A stretch of DNA of 64,000 nucleotides from JAAXHF01 sp965242605 (GCA_965242605.1 CBDESS010000004.1:124001-188000), one strand, 5' to 3'; counted from the first letter of the stretch, positions 44,216 through 52,095 are shown. The notes: generated by a model from the letters alone, not told the origin. Numbers and translations: made by a program.

Positions 44216-45916
44216 CTAGACCCCCCGTGAACGTCGCACAGCAGCGCGCAGCCCAGCCGCCAACCCGCCGAGCAGGAGTCCGCTCACCAGCCCAAGCAGC
44301 ACCGCCCGACCCCAGCTCAGGGTCCGGCCAGTGGCTTGTCCGAACAGACCCGAGTCGTCGAGGGCACCCCAGATCGGGACTTTCCTCTGATAGTAGGCCG
44401 GGCTAAAGAACGGCGTCCAGTCCATGCCCTGCGTCTTTGGCCAGCCGGCTTCGGCCAGGAAGGACTCGTACACAATCGCGCTGATATTGCCACCCGGATT
44501 GATGCCGTTTGTGGTTACGCCCTTCTCCCTGTGGTCGTGCAACAGCCACACGCCCGGTCCGTAGTTGTGGAGCCCGTCGTTGACCGTCCGCAGGTGCAGA
44601 TCGAGCCGTTGGGCGGGGGCCAGCCAGACTACATCACGGGTAATCTGGGCGGCCGGATTATGCTCTACACCGTCGTAATGGGTAATCCTGACCTTGTGGC
44701 CGTGGGGGTGCAGCGCAATCCCCTCTGCCCCCCCGTTCAGGACGCGCAGTTTCACGTTCTGGTTGGGCCTGACGACCACCAGTGACTCGCGAATGGTGTA
44801 CGGAAATGAGCGGCCGTTCAAGACAAAATAATCGGGCGTGTGATCGGTAATGTCGTAGCGGCGGTTGGTGGCCTCGGCCAGCAACCGGGGATCATTGGCC
44901 GTCTGAATCATCTCGTGCAGAGATTGGTCCAGGTCCTGGTAGTGCAGATCATACTCGCGGTCGTAGGTCTGGCGGACAGCCTGCGAAGGAAAGCGCACCT
45001 GTCCGGCACCAGGGTTGAGCGTCTGGACCCAATTGTCGGGCCGGTTTTCCTCAACCACAAACATGCCCTGTAAGCCCATCAGAATGTGGACGCTGGGTTG
45101 GACATGGCAGTGATAGAACATGGTCCCGGTCTGGCGTGGCATTAGATCATAGGTCCGGCTTTGGCCCGGAAGCACCGGTAGTTCGCTGGCAATAGGCACG
45201 CCGTCGTTGCCCTCTCCTGCGCTATCGACAAAGGGGTGATCGACCCCGTGTAGATGGATCGTGTGGGGCAAATAGTGGGTGTTTTCCAGGGTCAGCCGGA
45301 GGCGGTCGCCCTGTTCTACACGAATGACCGGAGCCGGAGCACGCAGGCCGGGGTGGGCCACGTCGGTGTCAAAGTTTTCGGTCGCCATGCCGCGCGTTTT
45401 GGGGGCAAAGACCCACAGCCCCGGCTCTACTCCGGGAGCGATGGCGTAGCGCGGAAAGGGACCTGGAATATCCGGCGAACGGCCGTTGAGTTCGGCTACT
45501 TCAAGGCGGATATGAATCACGTCAGGGTCCCCGTCTCCGTCCTGGTCCCCGTCTTTGACTACTGTCGTAGGGGTCAGCCGGGTCTGCATCAGGACTGCCA
45601 GCGGGACATTGTTGGTGCCTCTGACAAAGGCGGCCACCTCAGCCGGATTGTCCGGCTCACACACCAGCGATTCCTCAATCGTCACACCGGCCACGACCTG
45701 TTGTTGTCGCCAGTCTGGATGAAGATTCGGGCAAAACGGCTCTGCCACGCCAAGCTCCATAGCCGCGGTGTCCGGCGGACGCTGATACGAGGATTCTCCG
45801 AAGGCGGCATACAGAACGTCTTGCACAGTCTGCGGCAGCCACGAGCACGGCAGCACAAACACCACGGCACCGAACCAGACCAACAGCAACACCGTCAGCA
45901 GACGAGGCGGAGACAT
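44216..45916 (-). CDS. Multicopper oxidase with membrane anchors
   Basis: A 566-residue protein with a hydrophobic N-terminus and a C-terminal membrane helix (GRAVLLGLVSGLLLGGLAAG). Copper sites: HTIHLHGVDHPF, MFYHCHVQPSVHILMG, LHPHGHKVRI and WLLHDHREKG. The type-1 Cys appears only in the first site (HCH); the last site has HDH, so the type-1 copper is in the N-terminal cupredoxin. An Asp-rich loop DGDQDGDGDPD suggests calcium binding. It lies 111 bp after pmoB on the same strand with a hairpin between. Likely oxidises copper or passes electrons for the monooxygenase. Confidence 0.85.
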   Translation of the reverse strand: MSPPRLLTVLLLVWFGAVVFVLPCSWLPQTVQDVLYAAFGESSYQRPPDTAAMELGVAEPFCPNLHPDWRQQQVVAGVTIEESLVCEPDNPAEVAAFVRGTNNVPLAVLMQTRLTPTTVVKDGDQDGDGDPDVIHIRLEVAELNGRSPDIPGPFPRYAIAPGVEPGLWVFAPKTRGMATENFDTDVAHPGLRAPAPVIRVEQGDRLRLTLENTHYLPHTIHLHGVDHPFVDSAGEGNDGVPIASELPVLPGQSRTYDLMPRQTGTMFYHCHVQPSVHILMGLQGMFVVEENRPDNWVQTLNPGAGQVRFPSQAVRQTYDREYDLHYQDLDQSLHEMIQTANDPRLLAEATNRRYDITDHTPDYFVLNGRSFPYTIRESLVVVRPNQNVKLRVLNGGAEGIALHPHGHKVRITHYDGVEHNPAAQITRDVVWLAPAQRLDLHLRTVNDGLHNYGPGVWLLHDHREKGVTTNGINPGGNISAIVYESFLAEAGWPKTQGMDWTPFFSPAYYQRKVPIWGALDDSGLFGQATGRTLSWGRAVLLGLVSGLLLGGLAAGLRAAVRRSRGV

Positions 45917-45971
45917 AAGGACTATATGTATGGGGAGATGACGGCCAGGAAAAGGGGGGGGCCTGGGCTTT

Positions 45972-45989
45972 CAGCAGCCTGAGCTGCTG
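45972..45989 (-). terminator. Hairpin between pmoB and the multicopper oxidase gene
   Basis: CAGCAGC (45972-45978) and GCTGCTG (45983-45989) form a perfect 7-bp stem with a 4-base loop in the 111-bp gap. No U tract follows on the minus strand, so partial termination or mRNA processing is more likely than a full stop. Confidence 0.4.
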
Positions 45990-46027
45990 GTCCATAACCG
46001 ACATAGACCGCCCTCCCGACCCACGGT

Positions 46028-47284
46028 CTAGGGCAGATAGCGGGGTGTGAAGCGGGTTGGGACGAGGCTTGAGCGGACCGTGACCAACTCCTGGTCGCCA
46101 GCCGTGTTCTCAAACTGGAACACACCGGCGATATACTGCTGCGGAGCGCTAAGCGGAATCAGGCGCTCAGTGCCGAATAAGGCACTTGAGATGCTGAGCC
46201 TCAGCTCTTGGGTTTCGCCCGGTTCAATCGGAACGTTGGGGTCAACGTTGAGGGGACCAACAAAATCGCGCGGCCCTGCCGCGGCCTGCTCTTGTTCGCC
46301 ACCGTTGACAAAGCTGGCCATCGCCATCGTGTATGTCTTCACGCTGATCGGGCTGTCGTCAACGTTGGTGACCCGGACGCCCATCTCCAGCGTCTCGGTC
46401 CCCTCGTCAAAGGTCGCCCCGGTGGCTCGCACCTCGGCCATGTTCGGTCCCGATGAGATAGGGTCTGGCGTGAACCAGTCGGTCTGCTGCGGCCATCTGA
46501 CCGGATAGCTCGTCGTGGCGTAGGTCCAGCCGACCACCAGCAGGATAAGCGCAACCCCGGCGATCACGTTCATCCACATATGGTCACGCGGGGTAATGAG
46601 ACCAAGGTCGGGTCCGTCATCGTTGGGAGGAATCTGGAGGGTCACGGCCAAGTTTGTGACGGTCCGTTTGGTGAGGGTCCAGTACAGCATCCAGATGACG
46701 CCCAGCCCAAAGCCGAGAAACGACCACCAGACGACAAAGCTGCTGCCGTAGCTGCCCAGTTCAATGGTCTCGCCGCTCAGCAGGGTGACTGGAAACTCAA
46801 GCGGCGTCGGGCTTGGCGCGACTGTGACCCATTCGGCCGGGCCGATGAGGGTTCCGGTTCCGTGGATGGCAATCCCGGGATGCACATGCCATTCGCCGGG
46901 TTCTTTGCCGATGATGACCATGCGGAACTCGTAAATGCCACCCTTTTCAACAAAAAACGAGCCGATTGAGGCTTCCCCGTTGACCGTTCGCTCCTTGAGC
47001 ATGAACACCGGGCCGGGGACCACCGGAATGATGGAGGCAATCTCCGGGGTGTAGAGCGTGTGCGGCCAAGTCTCCAGAATCTTGACCTTCCCGGTGATGG
47101 TGACCGGGTCGCCGACCTGAATGGCGGTCGGAGAAACCGACACATCAAAAAACGCAGTCGTCAGGTTTTTCAGGAACGGCTCATCCGCGGCCTCACCGTG
47201 GGCAAAAACCCGAGGAACACCAGCTGCGGCAGGCCAGCCGAAAAGCATCAGGCTGAGCAAGACCTGCCCAGTCAGCTTAGTCAT
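46028..47284 (-). CDS. pmoB: Particulate (copper) monooxygenase subunit B
   Basis: A 418-residue periplasmic subunit of the CuMMO family. Residues 1-28 are a signal peptide ending RVFA, leaving His29 (HGEAADEP) as mature N-terminus. The copper ligands His29, His133 and His135 (EWHVHPGIAIHG) have exactly the spacing of His33/137/139 in Methylococcus PmoB. Two C-terminal membrane helices (FGLGVIWMLYW, NVIAGVALILLVVGWTYAT) and a second cupredoxin-like domain follow. ATG 47284 overlaps the small upstream gene by 8 bp. Substrate could be methane, ammonia or a short alkane; the sequence does not decide. Confidence 0.96.
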   Translation of the reverse strand: MTKLTGQVLLSLMLFGWPAAAGVPRVFAHGEAADEPFLKNLTTAFFDVSVSPTAIQVGDPVTITGKVKILETWPHTLYTPEIASIIPVVPGPVFMLKERTVNGEASIGSFFVEKGGIYEFRMVIIGKEPGEWHVHPGIAIHGTGTLIGPAEWVTVAPSPTPLEFPVTLLSGETIELGSYGSSFVVWWSFLGFGLGVIWMLYWTLTKRTVTNLAVTLQIPPNDDGPDLGLITPRDHMWMNVIAGVALILLVVGWTYATTSYPVRWPQQTDWFTPDPISSGPNMAEVRATGATFDEGTETLEMGVRVTNVDDSPISVKTYTMAMASFVNGGEQEQAAAGPRDFVGPLNVDPNVPIEPGETQELRLSISSALFGTERLIPLSAPQQYIAGVFQFENTAGDQELVTVRSSLVPTRFTPRYLP

Positions 47285-47564
47285 CAACCAGCCTCCTCTC
47301 CACGACCCGCAGGCGCGGTTTCTGCTTGATCCGAATGGCGTCGTCGGCCTGTCCGGCCGGCTCAAGGGCCGGGAGCTTGGAGTTCCTCCCTGCCGGCCAC
47401 AGCACAATCAGCCAGTAGCAGGCCAGGCCGAGCAGGACGGCGGTGACAACAGGGGGGGCCATCTCGTCCAGGCCCATGCCGTGGGCGTGCCCGAACGACG
47501 GCAGGGCGAGCAGGGCGGCCAAGCTGGCCAACCCGAGCTTGCTCCAGTGCGTTGTGCGTAGCAT
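47277..47564 (-). CDS. Small membrane protein inserted between pmoA and pmoB
   Basis: A 95-residue protein, 7 bp after pmoA and overlapping the pmoB start by 8 bp, so it is made with the complex. An N-terminal segment (LGLASLAALLALPSFGHA) reads as a signal peptide. Cleavage would expose a His/Met-rich start (HAHGMGLDEM). One membrane helix (VVTAVLLGLACYWLIVLW) and a basic, cytoplasm-facing tail (KQKPRLRVVERRL) follow. I know of no such subunit in standard pmoCAB operons. It could be an extra subunit, a copper-loading factor or an assembly protein. Confidence 0.75.
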   Translation of the reverse strand: MLRTTHWSKLGLASLAALLALPSFGHAHGMGLDEMAPPVVTAVLLGLACYWLIVLWPAGRNSKLPALEPAGQADDAIRIKQKPRLRVVERRLVDD

Positions 47565-47571
47565 GGCGATC

Positions 47572-48375
47572 TCACAAGGTTTTCAGGTAGCGTCTGATCG
47601 GCCAGACCGCCAGATAGCGGCCGATGAACTGGCCGACCCAATACCCGGCAAAGGCGACTGTGCCGCCAAAGACCAGCGACACATACTGGGTTTCGCCTAG
47701 GAAGCTGCGCAGCGCACCACGCTCAATCAGGCGCAGGTACTCCGGCGTCTGCGAGCGGATATAGGCGATACCCTGGACATCGGCAACCGTCACCACATGG
47801 TCCATGAAATGGGCCGGCTGGAGGAAGGGCGACAGGGGCACATAGTTATAGGCCCACACGGCAATCGCCCAGATGTGCGCGCCAATGAGGGAGGTCAGGA
47901 TGAAACTCCTGGTTTTCATCAGGATCCAGTCCATCAGGATGCCAGCCCCGACGATGGAGATTGGCCACACAAAGTTCATCGGGTAGGTTTGGGCTATATC
48001 CCACTGGAAGTACCGCCCGACCCAGGCCGCCAGAAACATGCAGCAGGCGGTGTAGGTCGCCCCGGTGGGGAAACGCCACGCCACCCACTGGATATATTGT
48101 AGGGCCGACGGGATGATGATCGTGGCAAAAGCGGTGACCACCGGCCACCACTGGGGATCTTTCCAGTCGGTCCAGAAATCCCAGTCACCGGCAAACAACT
48201 GCTTGGTGATGTCCGCCGCCCCGGCCACCACAAAGATGGCCGTGACCCAGAATATCAGGTCCCACTTCCAGTCAACCCATTTGTACTTTTTTTCCAGCAG
48301 GGCCTTAAGTTCGAGCCGTTTTTGGCGTTCGGCCTCGGCCGCTAGGTCTGCTACGGGAGCTGATGCGTCTGCCAT
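47572..48375 (-). CDS. pmoA: Particulate (copper) monooxygenase subunit A
   Basis: A 267-residue polytopic membrane subunit. Signatures: LFAGDWDFWTDWKDPQWWPV (GDWDFW is the classic conserved block), GATYTACCMFLAAWVGRYF, MNFVWPISIVGAGILMDW and QTPEYLRLIERGALRSFLG, matching the CuMMO A-subunit pattern TPEYxRxxEKGxLRTF. About seven membrane helices. Start ATG 48375; the in-frame extension upstream overlaps a hairpin and is rejected. Divergent from well-known methanotroph PmoA, so it likely belongs to an environmental CuMMO clade. Confidence 0.96.
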   Translation of the reverse strand: MADASAPVADLAAEAERQKRLELKALLEKKYKWVDWKWDLIFWVTAIFVVAGAADITKQLFAGDWDFWTDWKDPQWWPVVTAFATIIIPSALQYIQWVAWRFPTGATYTACCMFLAAWVGRYFQWDIAQTYPMNFVWPISIVGAGILMDWILMKTRSFILTSLIGAHIWAIAVWAYNYVPLSPFLQPAHFMDHVVTVADVQGIAYIRSQTPEYLRLIERGALRSFLGETQYVSLVFGGTVAFAGYWVGQFIGRYLAVWPIRRYLKTL

Positions 48376-48405
48376 GCCTGCTGCCTCTCTGTGCGAGTGA
48401 CGGAG

Positions 48406-48433
48406 CGGCGTGGGCTCGGTCGAGCCCACGCCG
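48406..48433 (-). promoter_or_regulatory. Strong intergenic hairpin between pmoC and pmoA
   Basis: CGGCGTGGGCTCG (48406-48418) is the perfect complement of CGAGCCCACGCCG (48421-48433), a 13-bp GC-rich inverted repeat in the 78-bp pmoC-pmoA gap. Hairpins at this place are known in amo/pmo operons. They are thought to cut or stabilise the transcript so that pmoC is expressed at a different level. No U tract. Confidence 0.75.
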
Positions 48434-48453
48434 GACCACTGGGGGCTGAGCGA

Positions 48454-49293
48454 TTAGTCGGCAGACACGGGCTGCTCTGCCGGCTGGGCCGGAGCGTCAA
48501 GCTCGGCGTCTTCCTCGGCCTTCTCGATCTCGAACAGATGGACGATGGTTTCTCCCCACACGGCGAACATCCCGCTGGCCAGCCAGCCATAAATCACAAA
48601 CGGCCAGTGGAACGGCACCGAGAAAATCTCCTCGGAGATCCACAGACTGTGGCCCCATTCGTTGGCCGCCACCGCCATACACTCCAGGGCCGCGGCCGCA
48701 ATCAGCAGGGCAAACGACCACGGAAACCCTTTGTCCCGGCCATATACACTCGGAATGCGGTAGCGCCCGTACAGATAGGTTCCCACGGCCAGGACAACGG
48801 TCAGTGGGAAAAAGAAATAGAACATCGGAATGTGGGTCGGGGTCAGCGCCGTATCGCGCACCATGGTCTGATGCCACGAACCGTCCCAGTTCGGCCAGAA
48901 GCTGGCCTCCAGATAAATGGACAGGCTGGTCACACCGACCAAGCTCCACAAAATAGCAACCCGGCGGACCTGTTCGGACCGCACCACCGGCTGCCCCTCT
49001 ATTTCCCGACCGGTGCGGATCAACCAGCCCAGCCAGATGCCGGCAAACGCGCCGATAATGATCAACTCCGCCCAGAACAGCGAGCGGTAGTACAGGGTGA
49101 ACTCCCAACTCGCAGAGTTCAGCCCAGCCGTGAACATATACCAATAGTTCCAGAACCACAGAAAAATGTTGGCCGCCATGACCAACCCGCAGCCCCAGAA
49201 CAGCGGCTTCCAGCCGACCGACCAGTCGGTCGGATTCATCGTCGCCCTATCGCCGGTTCCATCCGATACCGACATCGCCTGTGTATGAGCCAT
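48454..49293 (-). CDS. pmoC: Particulate (copper) monooxygenase subunit C
   Basis: A 279-residue membrane subunit that holds the CuC and CuD sites. Asp137, His141 and His154 (NWDGSWHQ, TPTHIP) have the spacing of Asp156/His160/His173 in Methylococcus. Asn211, His215 and His229 (ANEWGHSLW, PFHW) match Asn227/His231/His245. All six ligands are kept, so this should be an active enzyme. Start ATG 49293 after AGGAGGACAGGCT. First subunit gene of the operon; the acidic C-terminus (EEDAELDAPAQPAEQP) is an unusual extension. Confidence 0.96.
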   Translation of the reverse strand: MAHTQAMSVSDGTGDRATMNPTDWSVGWKPLFWGCGLVMAANIFLWFWNYWYMFTAGLNSASWEFTLYYRSLFWAELIIIGAFAGIWLGWLIRTGREIEGQPVVRSEQVRRVAILWSLVGVTSLSIYLEASFWPNWDGSWHQTMVRDTALTPTHIPMFYFFFPLTVVLAVGTYLYGRYRIPSVYGRDKGFPWSFALLIAAAALECMAVAANEWGHSLWISEEIFSVPFHWPFVIYGWLASGMFAVWGETIVHLFEIEKAEEDAELDAPAQPAEQPVSAD

Positions 49294-49342
49294 AGCCTGT
49301 CCTCCTGTCCTTACTGATATGCTCCCTTGAATCGACCGCGTT

Positions 49343-49918
49343 TCATGCCAAGGCTTCGCCATGCTGCCGGGAAACAATCGTGTAGTGGATGACGGAGATA
49401 GCAACGAAGACCAGCACTCCTCCCACAATCAGCCCTGGCACCATCATCGCCTTATACCACGCCGCGACCTGAATAGGAAAGGCCAGCAGGTGTGGCCCTT
49501 GGCCCCCGTCTAGTTCAACCATCACCCGGGCAACATACTCCGTGCCTTTGGCAAAGACTATCTCTGTATTCATCACCCCGCGTTCATAAATCCGGGGCGG
49601 CACCGACACAACGGCCTGCGACTGGCCGGCTTCATCGGTCGCGATAATTTCGAGCCCAAGGGGCACGGTCCGTAGCTGCCCCGGGGTCACATCAACAACC
49701 ATGAGCGCCTTGCCCGCCCGCGGCACTTCTTCACAGTACTCGGCAACCGGGTCAAACTGGGTCTGATACAGCGTGATATGCAACAGCGACGTCCCGATCT
49801 CTCGCCGACACACATCGTTTGGCCCCCGGTCCCGATGCGCCTCAGCCGGCATTCCAAGCAGAAGCAGGGCCGCGCCAAGCATCGCCAGCGCCATCTTGAT
49901 CCGCCCAGTCTTCCTCAT
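49343..49918 (-). CDS. Membrane-anchored periplasmic protein upstream of pmoC
   Basis: A 191-residue protein. It has a signal peptide (KMALAMLGAALLLLGMPAEA), a periplasmic domain with two cysteines (NDVCRREIG and YCEEVPRAGKALMVVD) in an immunoglobulin-like strand pattern (VPLGLEIIATDEAGQ), and a C-terminal membrane helix (MVPGLIVGGVLVFVAISVI). It sits 49 bp before pmoC in the same direction. Position and topology recall PmoD/AmoD/AmoE-type accessory proteins, but I see no clear CuA motif and do not claim homology. Probably helps assembly or copper supply. Confidence 0.7.
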   Translation of the reverse strand: MRKTGRIKMALAMLGAALLLLGMPAEAHRDRGPNDVCRREIGTSLLHITLYQTQFDPVAEYCEEVPRAGKALMVVDVTPGQLRTVPLGLEIIATDEAGQSQAVVSVPPRIYERGVMNTEIVFAKGTEYVARVMVELDGGQGPHLLAFPIQVAAWYKAMMVPGLIVGGVLVFVAISVIHYTIVSRQHGEALA

Positions 49919-50068
49919 CAGGCTCCATATGGGCCGAAACCAAGCTCGCTGTCAAGCGTTTTTCTGGACTGGGTTCAGCGCTCCCCATCAGCCTAGTCAT
50001 ACGGCTGTCCGGCTGAACCAAGCCGCGGCGGACGATCGTCCGCTCGCTGTTCAAGACGGTTGCTCTTG

Positions 50069-50233
50069 CTAGCACCCTGCGAATAGCACCGCCAGCAGGA
50101 ATACGAAGACAGACATAACGGCGAAAAAGATGAGGACATCTTTTTCCGCGACGTGTGGCTCCTGTTGCTCTATTGCGAATGCAAAAAGCCACTCAGCTAA
50201 ATTCACATCGGCTTCCCATAAGGCTGCCGACAT
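50069..50233 (-). CDS. Tiny single-helix membrane protein
   Basis: A 54-residue ORF with an acidic, Trp-containing N-terminus (SAALWEADVNLAEWLFAFAI) and one C-terminal membrane helix (VLIFFAVMSVFVFLLAVLFAG). It lies 150 bp before the accessory gene of the pmo operon on the same strand. Single-helix subunits are found in membrane monooxygenase complexes, so it is a candidate partner. It overlaps the next upstream ORF by 41 bp, which lowers confidence. Confidence 0.45.
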   Translation of the reverse strand: MSAALWEADVNLAEWLFAFAIEQQEPHVAEKDVLIFFAVMSVFVFLLAVLFAGC

Positions 50234-50345
50234 GGTTCCAACCTGTTGTAACCCACCAAATATGTCCATCTTGGTCAAGGCATTCGACGGTATGATCGTC
50301 AACCTTTTCCATTCCAACCACCTTCAGACCAGTTTCACTGCTCAT
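50193..50345 (-). CDS. Small hypothetical protein
   Basis: A 50-residue ORF from ATG 50345 with a good GGAGAAGGAGGC ribosome site. Sequence MSSETGLKVVGMEKVDDHTV, then ECLDQDGHIWWVTTGWNHVG, a compact strand-rich protein. Overlaps the 54-residue membrane ORF. Not recognised. The 247 bp to the divergent alcohol dehydrogenase (50346-50592) hold the likely promoter region and no further gene. Confidence 0.45.
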   Translation of the reverse strand: MSSETGLKVVGMEKVDDHTVECLDQDGHIWWVTTGWNHVGSLMGSRCEFS

Positions 50346-50592
50346 GCCTTCTTCTCCTTCTCCGCGGGCGGCGGCGTGGCTTGATTCTGATGCAACCTTG
50401 CACCGGGCTGGCTGATTGCGCAACCAAAGCTCGCCGGGACCGCGTTCTGTAAGCTGCGCCTCTAGTGCAAGGACTTCCAGCGCGACCAAGCGATTCAAGA
50501 CGAACTCCTCCTCGCTTGCCGCGCCGACCAGTCTTTGTCTATACTGCCCATGACTCGCTGGAGACAAAGATTTGCACCTCAAGGAGGCGGCT

Positions 50593-51708
50593 ATGCTTTC
50601 GGTCTTTTCGGCACCGAGCCACTACGTTCAAGGGAAAAACGCCACCGCTCAACTGGGCACGGAAATGAAACGGATTGGACTTGAGGGCCCAGCCCTGATG
50701 GTGGCTGGAAAGAGCGCGATTCGGCTGCTGTCCGAGGTCTGGCAACAGCATTTGAGCCAAGCCGGGATTCGTCATGCCGTACACCAGTTTGGCGGCGAGT
50801 GCTCGTATCCCGAGATTGAACGGATCAAGCAAACCGCCCGGGACAACACAAGTCGGGTGGTGATTGGGGCCGGCGGCGGAAAAGTCCTGGATGCGGCCCG
50901 GGCTGCGGCCGATGACCTCAACCTGCCGGTGGTCAACTGTCCGACCATTGCCTCAAGCGACGCACCGTGCAGCGCGCTGTCGGTCATATACACCGAACAG
51001 GGCGTCTTTCAGGAATACCGTTTTTACCGCAAGAACCCCGACCTGGTGCTGGTTGATACGCAGGTGGTGGCCCAGGCCCCACCCCGCCTGCTCGTCGCCG
51101 GTATGGGCGATGCCCTGGCCACCTGGTTTGAAGCCAAGACCTGTGTTGAAGGCCATGTTCAAAATATGCGTGGCGGCGCGTCAACCCGCAGCGCCGAGAA
51201 GCTGGCCGAGCTGTGCTACACCATCCTGGTTGAAGACGGGCCGGATGCCCTGCGGGCGGTCGAGAATAATGTGGTCAATCCGGCCTTGGAGCGCTTGGTT
51301 GAGGCCAATACCCTGCTGTCTGGTCTGGGCTTTGAGTCATCCGGGCTCGCGGCCGCCCACGCCGTGCATAACGGCCTGACCGAAGCCGACCAGACCCACC
51401 CCTACTATCACGGCGAAAAGGTCGCTTACGGCCTGATGACCCAATTGGTGATGGAAGGCAAGCCACGCGCAGTGATCGACCCCGTCCTGCACTTCTGCAC
51501 CCAGGTCGGTCTGCCGACCACCCTGGCCAAGATCGGTCTTGGGGCCGATATGCCGCGGGAGCAACTCAAACAGGTCGCCGCCCGCGCCACCGCCGAGGGC
51601 GAGACTATCCATAACGAACCGTTTGAGGTCACTCCCGATATGGTGGCCGATGCGATTCTGGCCGCGGACGCGATGGGCCGGGCGTGGCAGAGTGCCGCCA
51701 CAAGCTGA
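50593..51708 (+). CDS. GldA-like iron-containing alcohol/glycerol dehydrogenase
   Basis: A 371-residue NAD-dependent, metal-containing dehydrogenase. Start ATG 50593 directly after AAGGAGGCGGCT. Dinucleotide site VIGAGGGKVLDAARAAAD, PTIASSDAPCSALSV, metal ligands in LVAGMGDALATWFEAK (Asp), AAHAVHNGL (His) and YYHGEKVAYGL (His). The closest pattern is glycerol dehydrogenase. In this island it may oxidise an alcohol or reduce an aldehyde formed downstream of the monooxygenase, but that is inference. Confidence 0.88.
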   Translation: MLSVFSAPSHYVQGKNATAQLGTEMKRIGLEGPALMVAGKSAIRLLSEVWQQHLSQAGIRHAVHQFGGECSYPEIERIKQTARDNTSRVVIGAGGGKVLDAARAAADDLNLPVVNCPTIASSDAPCSALSVIYTEQGVFQEYRFYRKNPDLVLVDTQVVAQAPPRLLVAGMGDALATWFEAKTCVEGHVQNMRGGASTRSAEKLAELCYTILVEDGPDALRAVENNVVNPALERLVEANTLLSGLGFESSGLAAAHAVHNGLTEADQTHPYYHGEKVAYGLMTQLVMEGKPRAVIDPVLHFCTQVGLPTTLAKIGLGADMPREQLKQVAARATAEGETIHNEPFEVTPDMVADAILAADAMGRAWQSAATS

Positions 51709-51798
51709 TTGGCGAACGCCTCTCTTTGCGTTACCAAGCGCTATGCAGTACGAGGCGTGGCCCGGGTCAAGCCGCAGTGAGAGGAGGAAGAAGTCTCT

Positions 51799-52038
51799 AT
51801 GACAACGGCAAAAACATGCATCGGCGCGGAGCAGGACCGAGCGGTCGGCGCTCTTGTCGGTCTTGCGCTCGGGGATGCCTTGGGCACCACGCTGGAGTTT
51901 AAGCACCGTGACGAGCATCCGCTTGTCACCGACCTCGTCGGCGGCGGTCCATTCGGCCTTGACCCGGGAGAGTGGACGGACGATACGAGTATGGCTCTCT
52001 GCTTAGCGGAATCCCTACTTGCAATGCGGCCAAGTTGA
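51799..52038 (+). pseudogene. ADP-ribosylglycohydrolase N-terminal fragment
   Basis: A 79-residue ORF covering only the beginning of the ~300-residue DraG family: RAVGALVGLALGDALGTTLE and EWTDDTSMALCLAESLLAM, with the metal-binding Thr-Asp-Asp intact. The chain then ends (MRPS-stop). No continuation was found in other frames before the PQQ dehydrogenase end at 52096. A truncated remnant, possibly cut by a deletion. Confidence 0.7.
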
Positions 52039-52095
52039 GCCGGCTGATTTGATGAACCGCTGAGGCTGCCTGTAGCTCTGCCCGCAGCCCGCGAC

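Noticed and set aside
46028..49293. Calling the operon amoCAB (ammonia oxidation)
   Set aside because: Substrate cannot be decided from these sequences; no hao or cytochrome genes are nearby, while a PQQ alcohol dehydrogenase is.
49343..49918. Naming this gene pmoD
   Set aside because: Position and topology fit, but I could not see a CuA-type motif, so the symbol is not supported.
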